Positions 7,126-14,798 of a DNA stretch of 37,563 nt are shown here, piece after piece (the stretch's first letter is position 1; every line of letters starts with the position of its first letter). Position numbers and translations under genes: made by a program. The stretch covers positions 1-37,563 of the IMG/VR virus record IMGVR_UViG_3300044729_001284; one strand, given 5' to 3'. The DNA comes from a virus. The notes below the pieces were generated by a model. It searched no databases and was not told the DNA's origin. It was given only the letters and a program-made list of their open reading frames with translations.

Positions 7126-7989
7126 ATGCAATACATTACCGAAGCGTTCGTGCAGCAGTTCGCAGACAACTTCCTGCACGTCGCGCAGCAAAGCAATTCC
7201 CGCCTCGAACCGGCCGTCTTGACGGAATCCGGCATCGTGGGCATGTCCAAGTCCATCAACCGCCTCGGTCAGCGTACCGCGCAGCGTCGCATCGCTCGCC
7301 ACGCCGACACCCCGATCAACGATCAGCCGCACTCTACCCGCTACGTCGACCTGTTCGACTGGGAAGATGGCGACATGATTGACGACCAGGACAAGATTCG
7401 CCTGCTGGTCGATCCGTCAAGCGACTACGTGAAGGCGATCGTCAATTCGCTGAACCGCGCCAAGGACGACGTGATCATCGCCGCCATGCAGGGCAATGCT
7501 CGCGCCTCGACCGGCAACATCGCTCTGCCTGCCGGGCAGAAGATCGCCGTCGGCGGCACTGGCTTGACCAAGGCGAAGATGATCAGCGCTCGCAAGCTGT
7601 TCCGCCAGAACGAAGCTGACGCCGAAGCCGGCGAAGAGCTGTTCATGGCCTACGGCTCGACGCAGCTCTCCGACCTCTTGACGGACACGTCGCTGACCAA
7701 CACCGAAGTCAACACGGTGCTGTCGCTGATGTCCGGCTCGATCCCGAACGCGACACTCATGGGCTTCAAGATGATCCCCATCGAGCGCCAGCCGAAGGTC
7801 AGCACGACGCGCTACTGCTACGCCTGGGCAAAGTCCGGCGTGACTCTGGGCGTCGGTCAGGAAGTCAAGACCCGCATCGGCGAAGACCCAGGCAAGGGCT
7901 TCAACGTCCGCCTCTACGCCAAGATGAGCATCGGAGCGGTGCGCATCGAGGAAGAGAAGGTCGTCGAAGTCGCCTGCGTCGAATCCTAA
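7126..7989 (+). CDS. Major capsid protein
   Basis: The product has 287 residues, most likely an HK97-fold coat protein of the podovirus type. It opens ITEAFVQQFADNFLHVAQQ, has the N-arm segment RYVDLFDWEDGDMIDDQD, a helical spine with VKAIVNSLNRAKDDVIIAAM, and a C-terminal beta-rich domain ending MSIGAVRIEEEKVVEVACVE. That ending ('GA.R...E.V..I.C') is typical of such coat proteins. The ribosome site AGGAG precedes ATG 7126. The length is short but usual for small T = 7 podovirus coats. It follows the scaffold, with a head accessory gene 24 bases downstream. Confidence 0.85.
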   Translation: MQYITEAFVQQFADNFLHVAQQSNSRLEPAVLTESGIVGMSKSINRLGQRTAQRRIARHADTPINDQPHSTRYVDLFDWEDGDMIDDQDKIRLLVDPSSDYVKAIVNSLNRAKDDVIIAAMQGNARASTGNIALPAGQKIAVGGTGLTKAKMISARKLFRQNEADAEAGEELFMAYGSTQLSDLLTDTSLTNTEVNTVLSLMSGSIPNATLMGFKMIPIERQPKVSTTRYCYAWAKSGVTLGVGQEVKTRIGEDPGKGFNVRLYAKMSIGAVRIEEEKVVEVACVES

Positions 7990-8013
7990 TCAACCGACTG
8001 AAAGGAGAAAGAC

Positions 8014-8538
8014 ATGGCAGTCGTTACCACCAAGGCCACCGCCGTCACCAACGGCGACGCGGCCACGCAAACCAACAACTCGCAGCGCATTGCAGGCGGT
8101 CGCCTGCGTGAGTCGGTCGGAGTCGTCGAAGCTGTATCCGGCGATTCCATCGGCTCGGTCTACCGCCTGGCGCGTGTCAGCTCTCGCGATCGTATCTCGC
8201 GCGTGCTGCTCTCGTGCGATGCGATCACGACCTGCGCCGGTGATGTTGGCATCTATGACATTGCCGCCGTGAATAGCGGCGCGGTCGTCGATGTCGACTT
8301 CTTCGCCTCGGCGCAATCGCTGGCCTCGGCCCTCGTCAATCAGGACGTGACGCACGAAGCAGACGCGGCTGACGCTGGCGCCGGCTTCGGTCTCGCCGAT
8401 GTCGAGAAGCCCTTGTGGCAGGCGCTCGGCCTGACTACCGATCCCAACAAGTTCTACGACATTGCCGTCACCCTGACGGCTGCCGCAGGCTCTGCTGGAA
8501 CCGTGGCCGGGAAAGTGCAATACGTGGATGGCAACTGA
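8014..8538 (+). CDS. Putative head decoration or capsid accessory protein
   Basis: The product has 174 residues, beta-rich, with no catalytic motif. It starts MAVVTTKATAVTNGDAATQT, has a central SIGSVYRLARVSSRDRIS stretch and a helical middle (ADVEKPLWQALGLTTDPNKF), and ends in a short beta segment TVAGKVQYVDGN. It has a strong ribosome site (AAAGGAG) and lies directly between the coat gene and a terminator. Proteins in this place in podoviruses are usually abundant head proteins. The specific role is inferred from position only. Confidence 0.65.
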   Translation: MAVVTTKATAVTNGDAATQTNNSQRIAGGRLRESVGVVEAVSGDSIGSVYRLARVSSRDRISRVLLSCDAITTCAGDVGIYDIAAVNSGAVVDVDFFASAQSLASALVNQDVTHEADAADAGAGFGLADVEKPLWQALGLTTDPNKFYDIAVTLTAAAGSAGTVAGKVQYVDGN

Positions 8539-8561
8539 TCGCCTCCGCTTCGTGTGACATG

Positions 8562-8590
8562 CCGGGGGCTTCGTGCCCCCGGTTTTACTT
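8562..8590 (+). terminator. Rho-independent terminator after the capsid genes
   Basis: The stem CCGGGGGC (8562-8569) pairs with GCCCCCGG (8575-8582) around loop TTCGT, followed by TTTTACTT. It lies in the 63-base gap after the accessory head gene. It would let the capsid genes be made as their own abundant transcript between this site and the terminator at 6911. Confidence 0.87.
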
Positions 8591-8601
8591 GAGGGCCTGC
8601 A

Positions 8602-9180
8602 ATGACGACTAGCGTATCCATCGCCTCGAATGCGCTGCTGATGCTCGGCGCGCAGCCGATCAACGACTTCAATGAAGATTCCGACCGGGCCCGGCTGGCA
8701 TCGAACCTGTACGAACCGGCGCGCGATCTGCTGCTGCGCTCGCACCCCTGGAATTGTGCCATCAAGCGCGTCGTGCTGTCGCCTGATACAGACGCCCCGG
8801 CCTTCGGCTACAGCTACCAATTCACGCTCCCCGGCGACTGGCTGCGCACGCTGTCGGTCGGCGACTACGGCGAAGAGATCGACTACCGCATCGAGGGCCG
8901 CAAGATTCTGGCCGACGACGCGGTGCTCTATCTGCGCTACATCTTCCGCAACGATCAGGAATCCACCTGGGACACGATGCTGATCGACGCCATGACGAAA
9001 ACGATGTCGGCGACGATGGCCTACGCGATCACCCAAAGCACCAGCAAGGAAGAGCTGGAGTTCAAGAAGCTGGAAATGGCGCTGAAGCAGGCCCGCGCCG
9101 TCGATGGGCAGGAAGACCCGCCCGAGACCCTGGGCGACTTCCGGCTGCTGGCCGCGCGCAGCTCTGGCCGGAGCTGGTAA
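8602..9180 (+). CDS. Tail tubular protein A-like adaptor (T7 gp11-like)
   Basis: The product has 192 residues. The opening MTTSVSIASNALLMLGAQPI, then DSDRARLASNLYEPARDLLLR and SHPWNCAIKRVVL, is the typical start of podovirus tail adaptors. In these a helical bundle binds the portal and a beta loop (FTLPGDWLRTLSVGDYG) faces the tail nozzle. Twelve copies usually form the ring between portal and nozzle. It lies two genes ahead of a nozzle-like protein, with a homing endonuclease gene in between. Confidence 0.85.
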   Translation: MTTSVSIASNALLMLGAQPINDFNEDSDRARLASNLYEPARDLLLRSHPWNCAIKRVVLSPDTDAPAFGYSYQFTLPGDWLRTLSVGDYGEEIDYRIEGRKILADDAVLYLRYIFRNDQESTWDTMLIDAMTKTMSATMAYAITQSTSKEELEFKKLEMALKQARAVDGQEDPPETLGDFRLLAARSSGRSW

Positions 9181-9183
9181 GCC

Positions 9184-9636
9184 ATGCCGCGCCCAGAGAA
9201 CAAGACCATCGAAGATATGTACCTGTCCCGCGTGATTCGCCAGGATGGCGGCGAGTGTTGGGGATGGGCAGGATCAGTGCATGTGTTTGGGTATGGTGTT
9301 TTCGGAAAGTCCGGCTCTTCTGGCATGTATGCCCATCGCGTCTCTTATCAGATGCACGTCGGCGAGATACCGGCCGGCAAGGACGTGATGCACTTGTGCC
9401 ACAACCCGGCATGCAGCAACCCGGCACACCTGGCGCTCGGCGACCGCAAGGAGAACATGCGGACATCGTTTGAGGCCGGACGCTTGCAGCGGAAGATTCC
9501 ACTTGAGGCGCTATCTCAAATCAGGCAGCAGCGAGCGCGAGGCGTGACACTGAAAGCCATTGGCGAAATGTTCGGATGCACGAAACAGGCTATCCGTCAC
9601 ATGCTCAACAGTCATCCGGAGATCGGCAATGCCTAG
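9184..9636 (+). CDS. HNH homing-type endonuclease
   Basis: The product has 150 residues. ECWGWAGSVHVFGYGVF and MYAHRVSYQMHVGEIPAG lead into DVMHLCHNPACSNPAHLALG, the HNH_3 core with its His, Asn and zinc-type cysteines. The C-terminal part (residues about 105-145: LSQIRQQRARGVTLKAIGEM, then GCTKQAIRHMLN) is a helix-turn-helix for target binding. It separates the adaptor and nozzle genes, which normally adjoin, so it is most likely a free-standing homing endonuclease insertion. Its last eight bases overlap the next gene's start, so it has not damaged that gene. Confidence 0.9.
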   Translation: MPRPENKTIEDMYLSRVIRQDGGECWGWAGSVHVFGYGVFGKSGSSGMYAHRVSYQMHVGEIPAGKDVMHLCHNPACSNPAHLALGDRKENMRTSFEAGRLQRKIPLEALSQIRQQRARGVTLKAIGEMFGCTKQAIRHMLNSHPEIGNA

Positions 9637-11800
9637 GGTTTCATTAATTCAGACAAATTTTACGGCTGGCGAGCTGGCGCCGCGCCTGATGGGCCGCGTC
9701 GATATTGCCCGCTATCAGAACGGCGCCAAGACCATCGAGAACGCGCACCCGCTGACGCATGGCGGATGTATTCGCCGGCCCGGCACGCTGTTCGTGGCAG
9801 CAACCAAAGACAGCACTAAGCGCTCCCGGCTGATTCCCTACATCTTCAACCGCGACCAGGCCTACATGCTGGAGTTCGGCGATCAATACCTGCGCGTCTT
9901 CAAGGACAGCGGACAGGTCGAGTCCTCGCCCGGCGTGCCCTACGAGATCGCGACGCCCTACACCGAGGCCATGCTGCCCGATCTCGACTATGTGCAGGGC
10001 GCCGATACCATGTTCATCGCGCACCCGAGCGTGCCGATCTACCGCCTGCGCCGATTCGATCATGCCTCGTGGGACTTGTCGGCCGCGCCCTTCACGGTGA
10101 CGCCCTTCGACGAGATCGGCAACAACCCGGCGACCACGCTCACGCTGTCGTCTGCGGCGGTCGGCGCTGGCCGTACCTTCACCGCTGGCGCTGCCGCCTT
10201 CCAGGCCTCCGACGTGGGGCGCGAAATCTGGTCATCGGCCGGCGTCGCTACCATCACCGGCTACACCAGCACGACGGTCGTCACCGGCACGATCACGGTC
10301 GCCTTCCCGAGCACCAGCGCAGCATCCGGCGCCTGGACGATTGCCGGCAGCCCGCAGACCACATGCACGCCGTCGGCGAAAGACCCGATCGGCGCCTCGA
10401 TCACCCTGACCCTGGGCGCTGCCGGATGGAATGCGGCCGATGTCGGCAAGTTCGTCAAGATCAACGACGGCCTCGCCAAGATCACCGGCTACACGTCTGC
10501 GACCATCGTCAATGCCTCGATCGTGCAGGAACTTACCGCCATAGTCGCGGCGCCGGCAATGGCCTGGTCGCTGGAGTCCGCCGTCTGGAACGCGACCAAC
10601 GGCTACCCGCGCGCCGTCACCCTGCACGAGCAGCGCCTGATCGCTGCCGGATCGGACGGCTTCCCGCAAACCATCTGGGGCAGCAAGACCGGCGTCTATC
10701 TGGACTTCACCCAGGGCACGGCCGACGACGACGGCTTCAGCTTCAAGATCGCCTCGAATCAGGTCAATCCGATCACGCACCTGGGGCAGATCAAGCAAAT
10801 GCTGGTGCTGACTTACGGCGGCGAGTTCTCCGTCGAGGGCGGCGTCGAGAAGCCCGTCACCCCGACGAACGTGCAGGTCAAGAGCCAATCGGCCTATGGC
10901 TGCAACTCCGCACGCCCGGCGCGGATCGGCAACGAGCTGCTGTTCGTGCAGCGCTCCGGCCGCAAGGTGCGGGCGATGGCGTATCAATACACGAATGACG
11001 CCTTCGGCTCTCCCGACCTGACCGTTCTGGCGCAGCACATCACCGAGAGCGGCATCGTCGATATTGCCTACCAGCAGGAGCCCGACTCGCTGCTCTGGTG
11101 CGTGCGGGCCGATGGCGTGCTGGTCTCGCTGACCGTCGAGCGCGAGCAGGATGTCGTCGGATGGGCGCGGCACACGACTGACGGCACCTTCGAGGCGGTC
11201 GCCACGATCCCGGTCGCTGATGGCGAGCAGGTCTGGGCCATCGTCAAGCGCACCATCAACGGCGTGACGAAGCGCTACATCGAGATTCTGGACACGACGG
11301 TGAACACCGACTGCGCCGTGCTCGGCGATCACCCGACTGGCGCAAGCGTCTGGTCTGGCCTCGATCACCTGGAAGGAAAGACGGTGGACATCGTGGCCGA
11401 TGGCGCCGTGATGGAGCAGCAGGTCGTCACCGCCGGGCAGATCACCCTGCCGCGCAATGCGCTGGCCGTCGAGATCGGCCTGCACTACGAAAGCGTGATC
11501 GAGCTGCTGAACATCGAGATCAACAGCGGCACCGGCACCGCCCAGGGCAACGCCGTCCGTACTGGCGAGGCGACTGTGCGCCTGCTAAATTCCTCGGGCT
11601 GCGACATTCAGGGCCAGCCGATCCCGTTCCGGCGCTTCGGTGCTGGCGTACTCGATCAAGCCGTGCAGTCCTTCACCGGCGACAAGCGCATCGAGCTGCT
11701 TGGATGGGAGCGCAGCGGCGGCTCGATCACCATCCGCCAGACGCAGCCGCTGCCGATGCACATCGTCGCCGTGATTCGCAAGGTATCGGTCAATGATTAG
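9629..11800 (+). CDS. Tail nozzle / tail tubular protein B-like
   Basis: The product has 723 residues. The start ATG 9629 gives MPRVSLIQTNFTAGELAPRL, the usual opening of this family; the frame is open to 9560 but that part overlaps the HNH gene. The N-terminal segment NGAKTIENAHPLTHGGCIRR, then the RPGT motif, is characteristic. The centre carries Ig-like or beta repeats: two similar stretches, each with a 'GYTS' motif (about 205-240 and 285-320), occur before VTLHEQRLIAAGSDG. Proteins of this family form the hexameric nozzle below the adaptor ring. The C-terminus ends in beta strands PMHIVAVIRKVSVND. It is close to T7 gp12 in length. Confidence 0.85.
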   Translation: MPRVSLIQTNFTAGELAPRLMGRVDIARYQNGAKTIENAHPLTHGGCIRRPGTLFVAATKDSTKRSRLIPYIFNRDQAYMLEFGDQYLRVFKDSGQVESSPGVPYEIATPYTEAMLPDLDYVQGADTMFIAHPSVPIYRLRRFDHASWDLSAAPFTVTPFDEIGNNPATTLTLSSAAVGAGRTFTAGAAAFQASDVGREIWSSAGVATITGYTSTTVVTGTITVAFPSTSAASGAWTIAGSPQTTCTPSAKDPIGASITLTLGAAGWNAADVGKFVKINDGLAKITGYTSATIVNASIVQELTAIVAAPAMAWSLESAVWNATNGYPRAVTLHEQRLIAAGSDGFPQTIWGSKTGVYLDFTQGTADDDGFSFKIASNQVNPITHLGQIKQMLVLTYGGEFSVEGGVEKPVTPTNVQVKSQSAYGCNSARPARIGNELLFVQRSGRKVRAMAYQYTNDAFGSPDLTVLAQHITESGIVDIAYQQEPDSLLWCVRADGVLVSLTVEREQDVVGWARHTTDGTFEAVATIPVADGEQVWAIVKRTINGVTKRYIEILDTTVNTDCAVLGDHPTGASVWSGLDHLEGKTVDIVADGAVMEQQVVTAGQITLPRNALAVEIGLHYESVIELLNIEINSGTGTAQGNAVRTGEATVRLLNSSGCDIQGQPIPFRRFGAGVLDQAVQSFTGDKRIELLGWERSGGSITIRQTQPLPMHIVAVIRKVSVND

Positions 11801-12257
11801 ACCCGCCAACTACGAAGACATCCCTCGCCTGGTCGAGCTTGGCGAGGTCATGCACGGAGAATCCCGCTACCGCGTGCTTCCTTACGCCCCGAACAAGGTA
11901 TTCGGCCTGCTGGCGAACATGATCGAGAAGGACGACGGCCTGCTGATCGTCTCCGAGAAGAACGGCGAGATCGTCGGCGGCTTTGCCGGCCTGGTCGTCG
12001 AGCATTGGTTCTCGAACAGCCGGATCGCGACCGACTTCGCCCTGTTCATCCATCCCGATCACCGGGGCGGCATGACAGCCGCGCGCCTGCTGAAGGCCTT
12101 CGTCACCTGGGCACGCGAACGGGGGGCGGTGCTGATTACTGCCGGCATCACAACCGGCGTCACTACCGATTCATCGACACGGCTTTATCAGGCCATCGGC
12201 TTCGAGCCTGTCGGGATCGCTTTCAACATGGAGGGCAGCAATGTGCACAGGACTTGA
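11793..12257 (+). CDS. GNAT-like acetyltransferase fold protein in the injection gene block
   Basis: The product has 154 residues. MIRPANYEDIPRLVELGEVM is a typical GNAT first strand and helix. FALFIHPDHRGGMTAARLLK contains an acetyl-CoA loop like the family's 'V.P.yRg.G.a..Ll', and LYQAIGFEPVGIAFNMEG is the last beta strand with 'GFe'. The loop reads DHRGGM, close to the consensus, so cofactor binding is plausible. Its place between nozzle and internal virion proteins matches T7 gp13, an early virion-assembly protein. Either a structural role or real acetyltransferase activity is possible. It overlaps both neighbours. Confidence 0.75.
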   Translation: MIRPANYEDIPRLVELGEVMHGESRYRVLPYAPNKVFGLLANMIEKDDGLLIVSEKNGEIVGGFAGLVVEHWFSNSRIATDFALFIHPDHRGGMTAARLLKAFVTWARERGAVLITAGITTGVTTDSSTRLYQAIGFEPVGIAFNMEGSNVHRT

Positions 12258-12720
12258 AATGCTGATGGTCGCATCGTCCGCAGTCTCGGCGATCGGCGCG
12301 CTACAGCAAGGGCAGCAGCAAAAGGAATATGCCAACTATCAGGCGGCACAGACCGAAGCGGATGCGCGGGCCGAGCGCGACGCGGCCGAGGTTCATGCCG
12401 ACAAGATCAGGAAGGCGGCACGGCTGCAAGCCAGCGAGGCGCGGGCGGCGATGGCCGGCTCCGGCGTCGATGTCGGTGCAGGCACGGCGGTCGACATCAA
12501 CTCCAGCATCTACAAGAACGCCGAAGAGGATGCCTGGAGCGCGATCCTCGGCGGCAAGAACAAGGCCGCGTCGATGGATGCCCAGGCGCAAGGGATGCGA
12601 ATCTCCGGCGACAACGCCGAGACCGCCAGCTACTTCAGCGCAGCCGGCTCTGCGCTCAGTGGTGCGGTGCAGATTGGTAAGGGCTGGAAGGCTTCCGCAT
12701 CGGGAGCCAAGACATCATGA
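12241..12720 (+). CDS. Internal virion protein, T7 gp14-like
   Basis: The product has 159 residues. A hydrophobic N-terminal helix (MLMVASSAVSAIGALQQGQQ) is followed by a long Ala/Glu/Arg-rich coiled-coil-like helix (about 35-75), the segment MAGSGVDVGAGTAVDI and a C-terminal Ala/Ser region. The same layout is found in podovirus gp14-type proteins, which leave the capsid first and build the outer-membrane part of the DNA ejection channel. It overlaps the preceding gene by 17 bases and the next by four. Confidence 0.78.
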   Translation: MCTGLEMLMVASSAVSAIGALQQGQQQKEYANYQAAQTEADARAERDAAEVHADKIRKAARLQASEARAAMAGSGVDVGAGTAVDINSSIYKNAEEDAWSAILGGKNKAASMDAQAQGMRISGDNAETASYFSAAGSALSGAVQIGKGWKASASGAKTS

Positions 12721-14798
12721 GAATCCCTGTCGGTAATTTCGGATTCCAGACGGCCCCGACCTCGCGCACGCAGGTCGACATCGGCGGCGTCGATGCCATT
12801 GGGCGCGGCATGCAGCAGCTCGGCAATATCGGCATGCAGGCATCGGCCGACCTGATGGCCGAGAAGCGGCGCGAGGATGAAGCGCTGGCGCGAGCCAAGG
12901 CATCGAATGCGCTGCTCGACCACGAGATACAGGTCAAGACGCTGGCGACCGACATCGAGAGCAAGCTGACCGACCGCTCGCTGTCCTACAGTGACGCGCC
13001 GGCCGCGTTCAAGGCCGGCTATGCCACCATCGAAAAGCCGAAGGTCGAAGGCCTCGATCCGGCAACGCTGGAGACCTTCGACAAGGGCATGAAGCGCACC
13101 GAGTTCTCCGGCTTCTCCCATGTGCAGCAGTCCTCCGAGAAGGCCAAGCGCGCCGACTTCAAGGGGCAGGCCGACATCGCCCTCGACAAGCTCGGCAAGC
13201 TGGCCGGCATGCCTGGCGGTGACATCGAGAAGATCAACACGCAAGCCGACACGCTCGACCCCCTGGGGCGCGTCGCCTACGGTGCGAACTGGGACAAGGC
13301 GAAGCAGGACTTCAAGGATCGCAACTGGCTGAACCATGCGACGCAGCGAGCGATGGAGTCGAAAGACAGTCTTGAGGCCATCGGCCAGCTCGAACAAGAC
13401 CTGACGGCAGCCGACGGCTTCTATGCCGGCAAGCTCGACACCGACAAGCGCAACGCTGTCCTGCGCTCCGTGATCAACGACCGGCTGCGCATCGAGAACA
13501 AAATCCAGCACAACGCCGACCGGATGGAGGCCAAGGCCGAGAAGACCATCAACGAGATCGACCGGCAGATCGCCAGCGGGATACCGGCAAGCGCCGACAT
13601 GTGGGCAGCCTGGGGCAGCAAGATCAAGGGCACGGCATTCGAGGCCGACTTCAAGCAGCGCCTTACCGATGAGGCCGAAGTGCAGGACGTGCTGCGCCTG
13701 CCCATCGAGCAGCAGCGCGCCTTCGTGCAGAAGAAGGAAGCGGCCCTGCTCAACGGCGGCGGATCGGTGCGCGACAAGGCCAACACTGACCGCCTGAAGT
13801 CGGCCGTCGATGCGAACCTGAAGCAGCTCCAGGAGTCGCCCCTGCTGTTCGCCCAGAACCGCACCGGCCAGCCAGTGCAACCGCTCGACATTGCAGCGCT
13901 GGCGCAACCAGGAGGCGGCGACGCCGTGCGGGAGAACCTGCGCGATCGCGTCGCCAGCATCACGGCCCTGCAAAAGCAGTACGGCGCCCAGGTGCAGATG
14001 AAGCCATTCCTCCCGCAGGAGTCGCAATTCATCACCAGCGCACTGAACCAGGCGAACCCGAAGCAGCAGGTCGAGCTGTTCGGCACGCTGCGCATGGCCT
14101 TCGGCGACGACACGGCCTACATGGCAGCCATGCAGCAGATCGCCCCGGATTCCCCCGTCAAGGCGCTGGCCGGCATGCTGATGGCGAAGCAGCGCAAGAT
14201 CACCCTGGAGAAGAACTGGATCGCCGACGACGTGACATCCAACAGCGGCGACGTGGCGACGACGGTGCTCGAAGGCGAGAACCTGATCAACAAGACCAAG
14301 GGCCAGAAGTCGGAAGACGGCAAGCCCCTGCGCAGCCTCTACATTCCACCGATCAAGGACTTCGAGAACGAGTTCGCCAAGTACGTCGGCGATGCCTTCG
14401 CCAGCCGGCCGGGCGCTCTCGATGTCGCCGTGCAGTCGGCCTATGCCTACTACGTCGGCAAGTCGTCCAAGACCGGGCGCCTCAACACCGACGCCAAGGA
14501 CATCGACGGCAAGCTGCTTAACGAGGCGCTGACGGCTACGCTCGGCGCTCCGGTAGCCTACGGCAGCGGCGGCACCGTGTTCGCGCCCTGGGGTATGGAT
14601 AAGGGCACCTTCAAGGACAAGGTGCGCGAATCCTTCAATGCCGAGGTCAAGGCGCGCGGCATGCCAGACAGCACGAAAGACCAGCTCCCGGCGCTCGGCC
14701 TGCGCAACCTCGGCGACGGCAGCTACTACGTCACCCAGGGCAGAAACTTCCTCTATGACGGCAAGGGCCAGCCGGTAACGATCAAGGTGCAGCCATGA
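12717..14798 (+). CDS. Internal virion protein, T7 gp15-like
   Basis: The product has 693 residues, largely helical and highly charged. It begins MRIPVGNFGFQTAP and contains a helical region EKRREDEALARAKASNALLD plus long heptad-like stretches. The C-terminal part ends with DGSYYVTQGRNFLYDGKG, a small beta unit seen at the end of similar ejected proteins. No enzyme motif was found. In T7 the equivalent forms the periplasmic ejection tube together with gp16. ATGA overlaps link it to the genes on both sides, so the ejected proteins are made in fixed order from one message. Confidence 0.75.
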   Translation: MRIPVGNFGFQTAPTSRTQVDIGGVDAIGRGMQQLGNIGMQASADLMAEKRREDEALARAKASNALLDHEIQVKTLATDIESKLTDRSLSYSDAPAAFKAGYATIEKPKVEGLDPATLETFDKGMKRTEFSGFSHVQQSSEKAKRADFKGQADIALDKLGKLAGMPGGDIEKINTQADTLDPLGRVAYGANWDKAKQDFKDRNWLNHATQRAMESKDSLEAIGQLEQDLTAADGFYAGKLDTDKRNAVLRSVINDRLRIENKIQHNADRMEAKAEKTINEIDRQIASGIPASADMWAAWGSKIKGTAFEADFKQRLTDEAEVQDVLRLPIEQQRAFVQKKEAALLNGGGSVRDKANTDRLKSAVDANLKQLQESPLLFAQNRTGQPVQPLDIAALAQPGGGDAVRENLRDRVASITALQKQYGAQVQMKPFLPQESQFITSALNQANPKQQVELFGTLRMAFGDDTAYMAAMQQIAPDSPVKALAGMLMAKQRKITLEKNWIADDVTSNSGDVATTVLEGENLINKTKGQKSEDGKPLRSLYIPPIKDFENEFAKYVGDAFASRPGALDVAVQSAYAYYVGKSSKTGRLNTDAKDIDGKLLNEALTATLGAPVAYGSGGTVFAPWGMDKGTFKDKVRESFNAEVKARGMPDSTKDQLPALGLRNLGDGSYYVTQGRNFLYDGKGQPVTIKVQP

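Noticed and set aside
10232-11485. 417-codon minus-strand frame opposite the nozzle gene
   Set aside because: Shadow of third-position GC bias on the opposite strand.
12630-14027. 465-codon minus-strand frame opposite the gp15-like gene
   Set aside because: Antisense shadow with low-complexity translation; no ribosome site and no family pattern.
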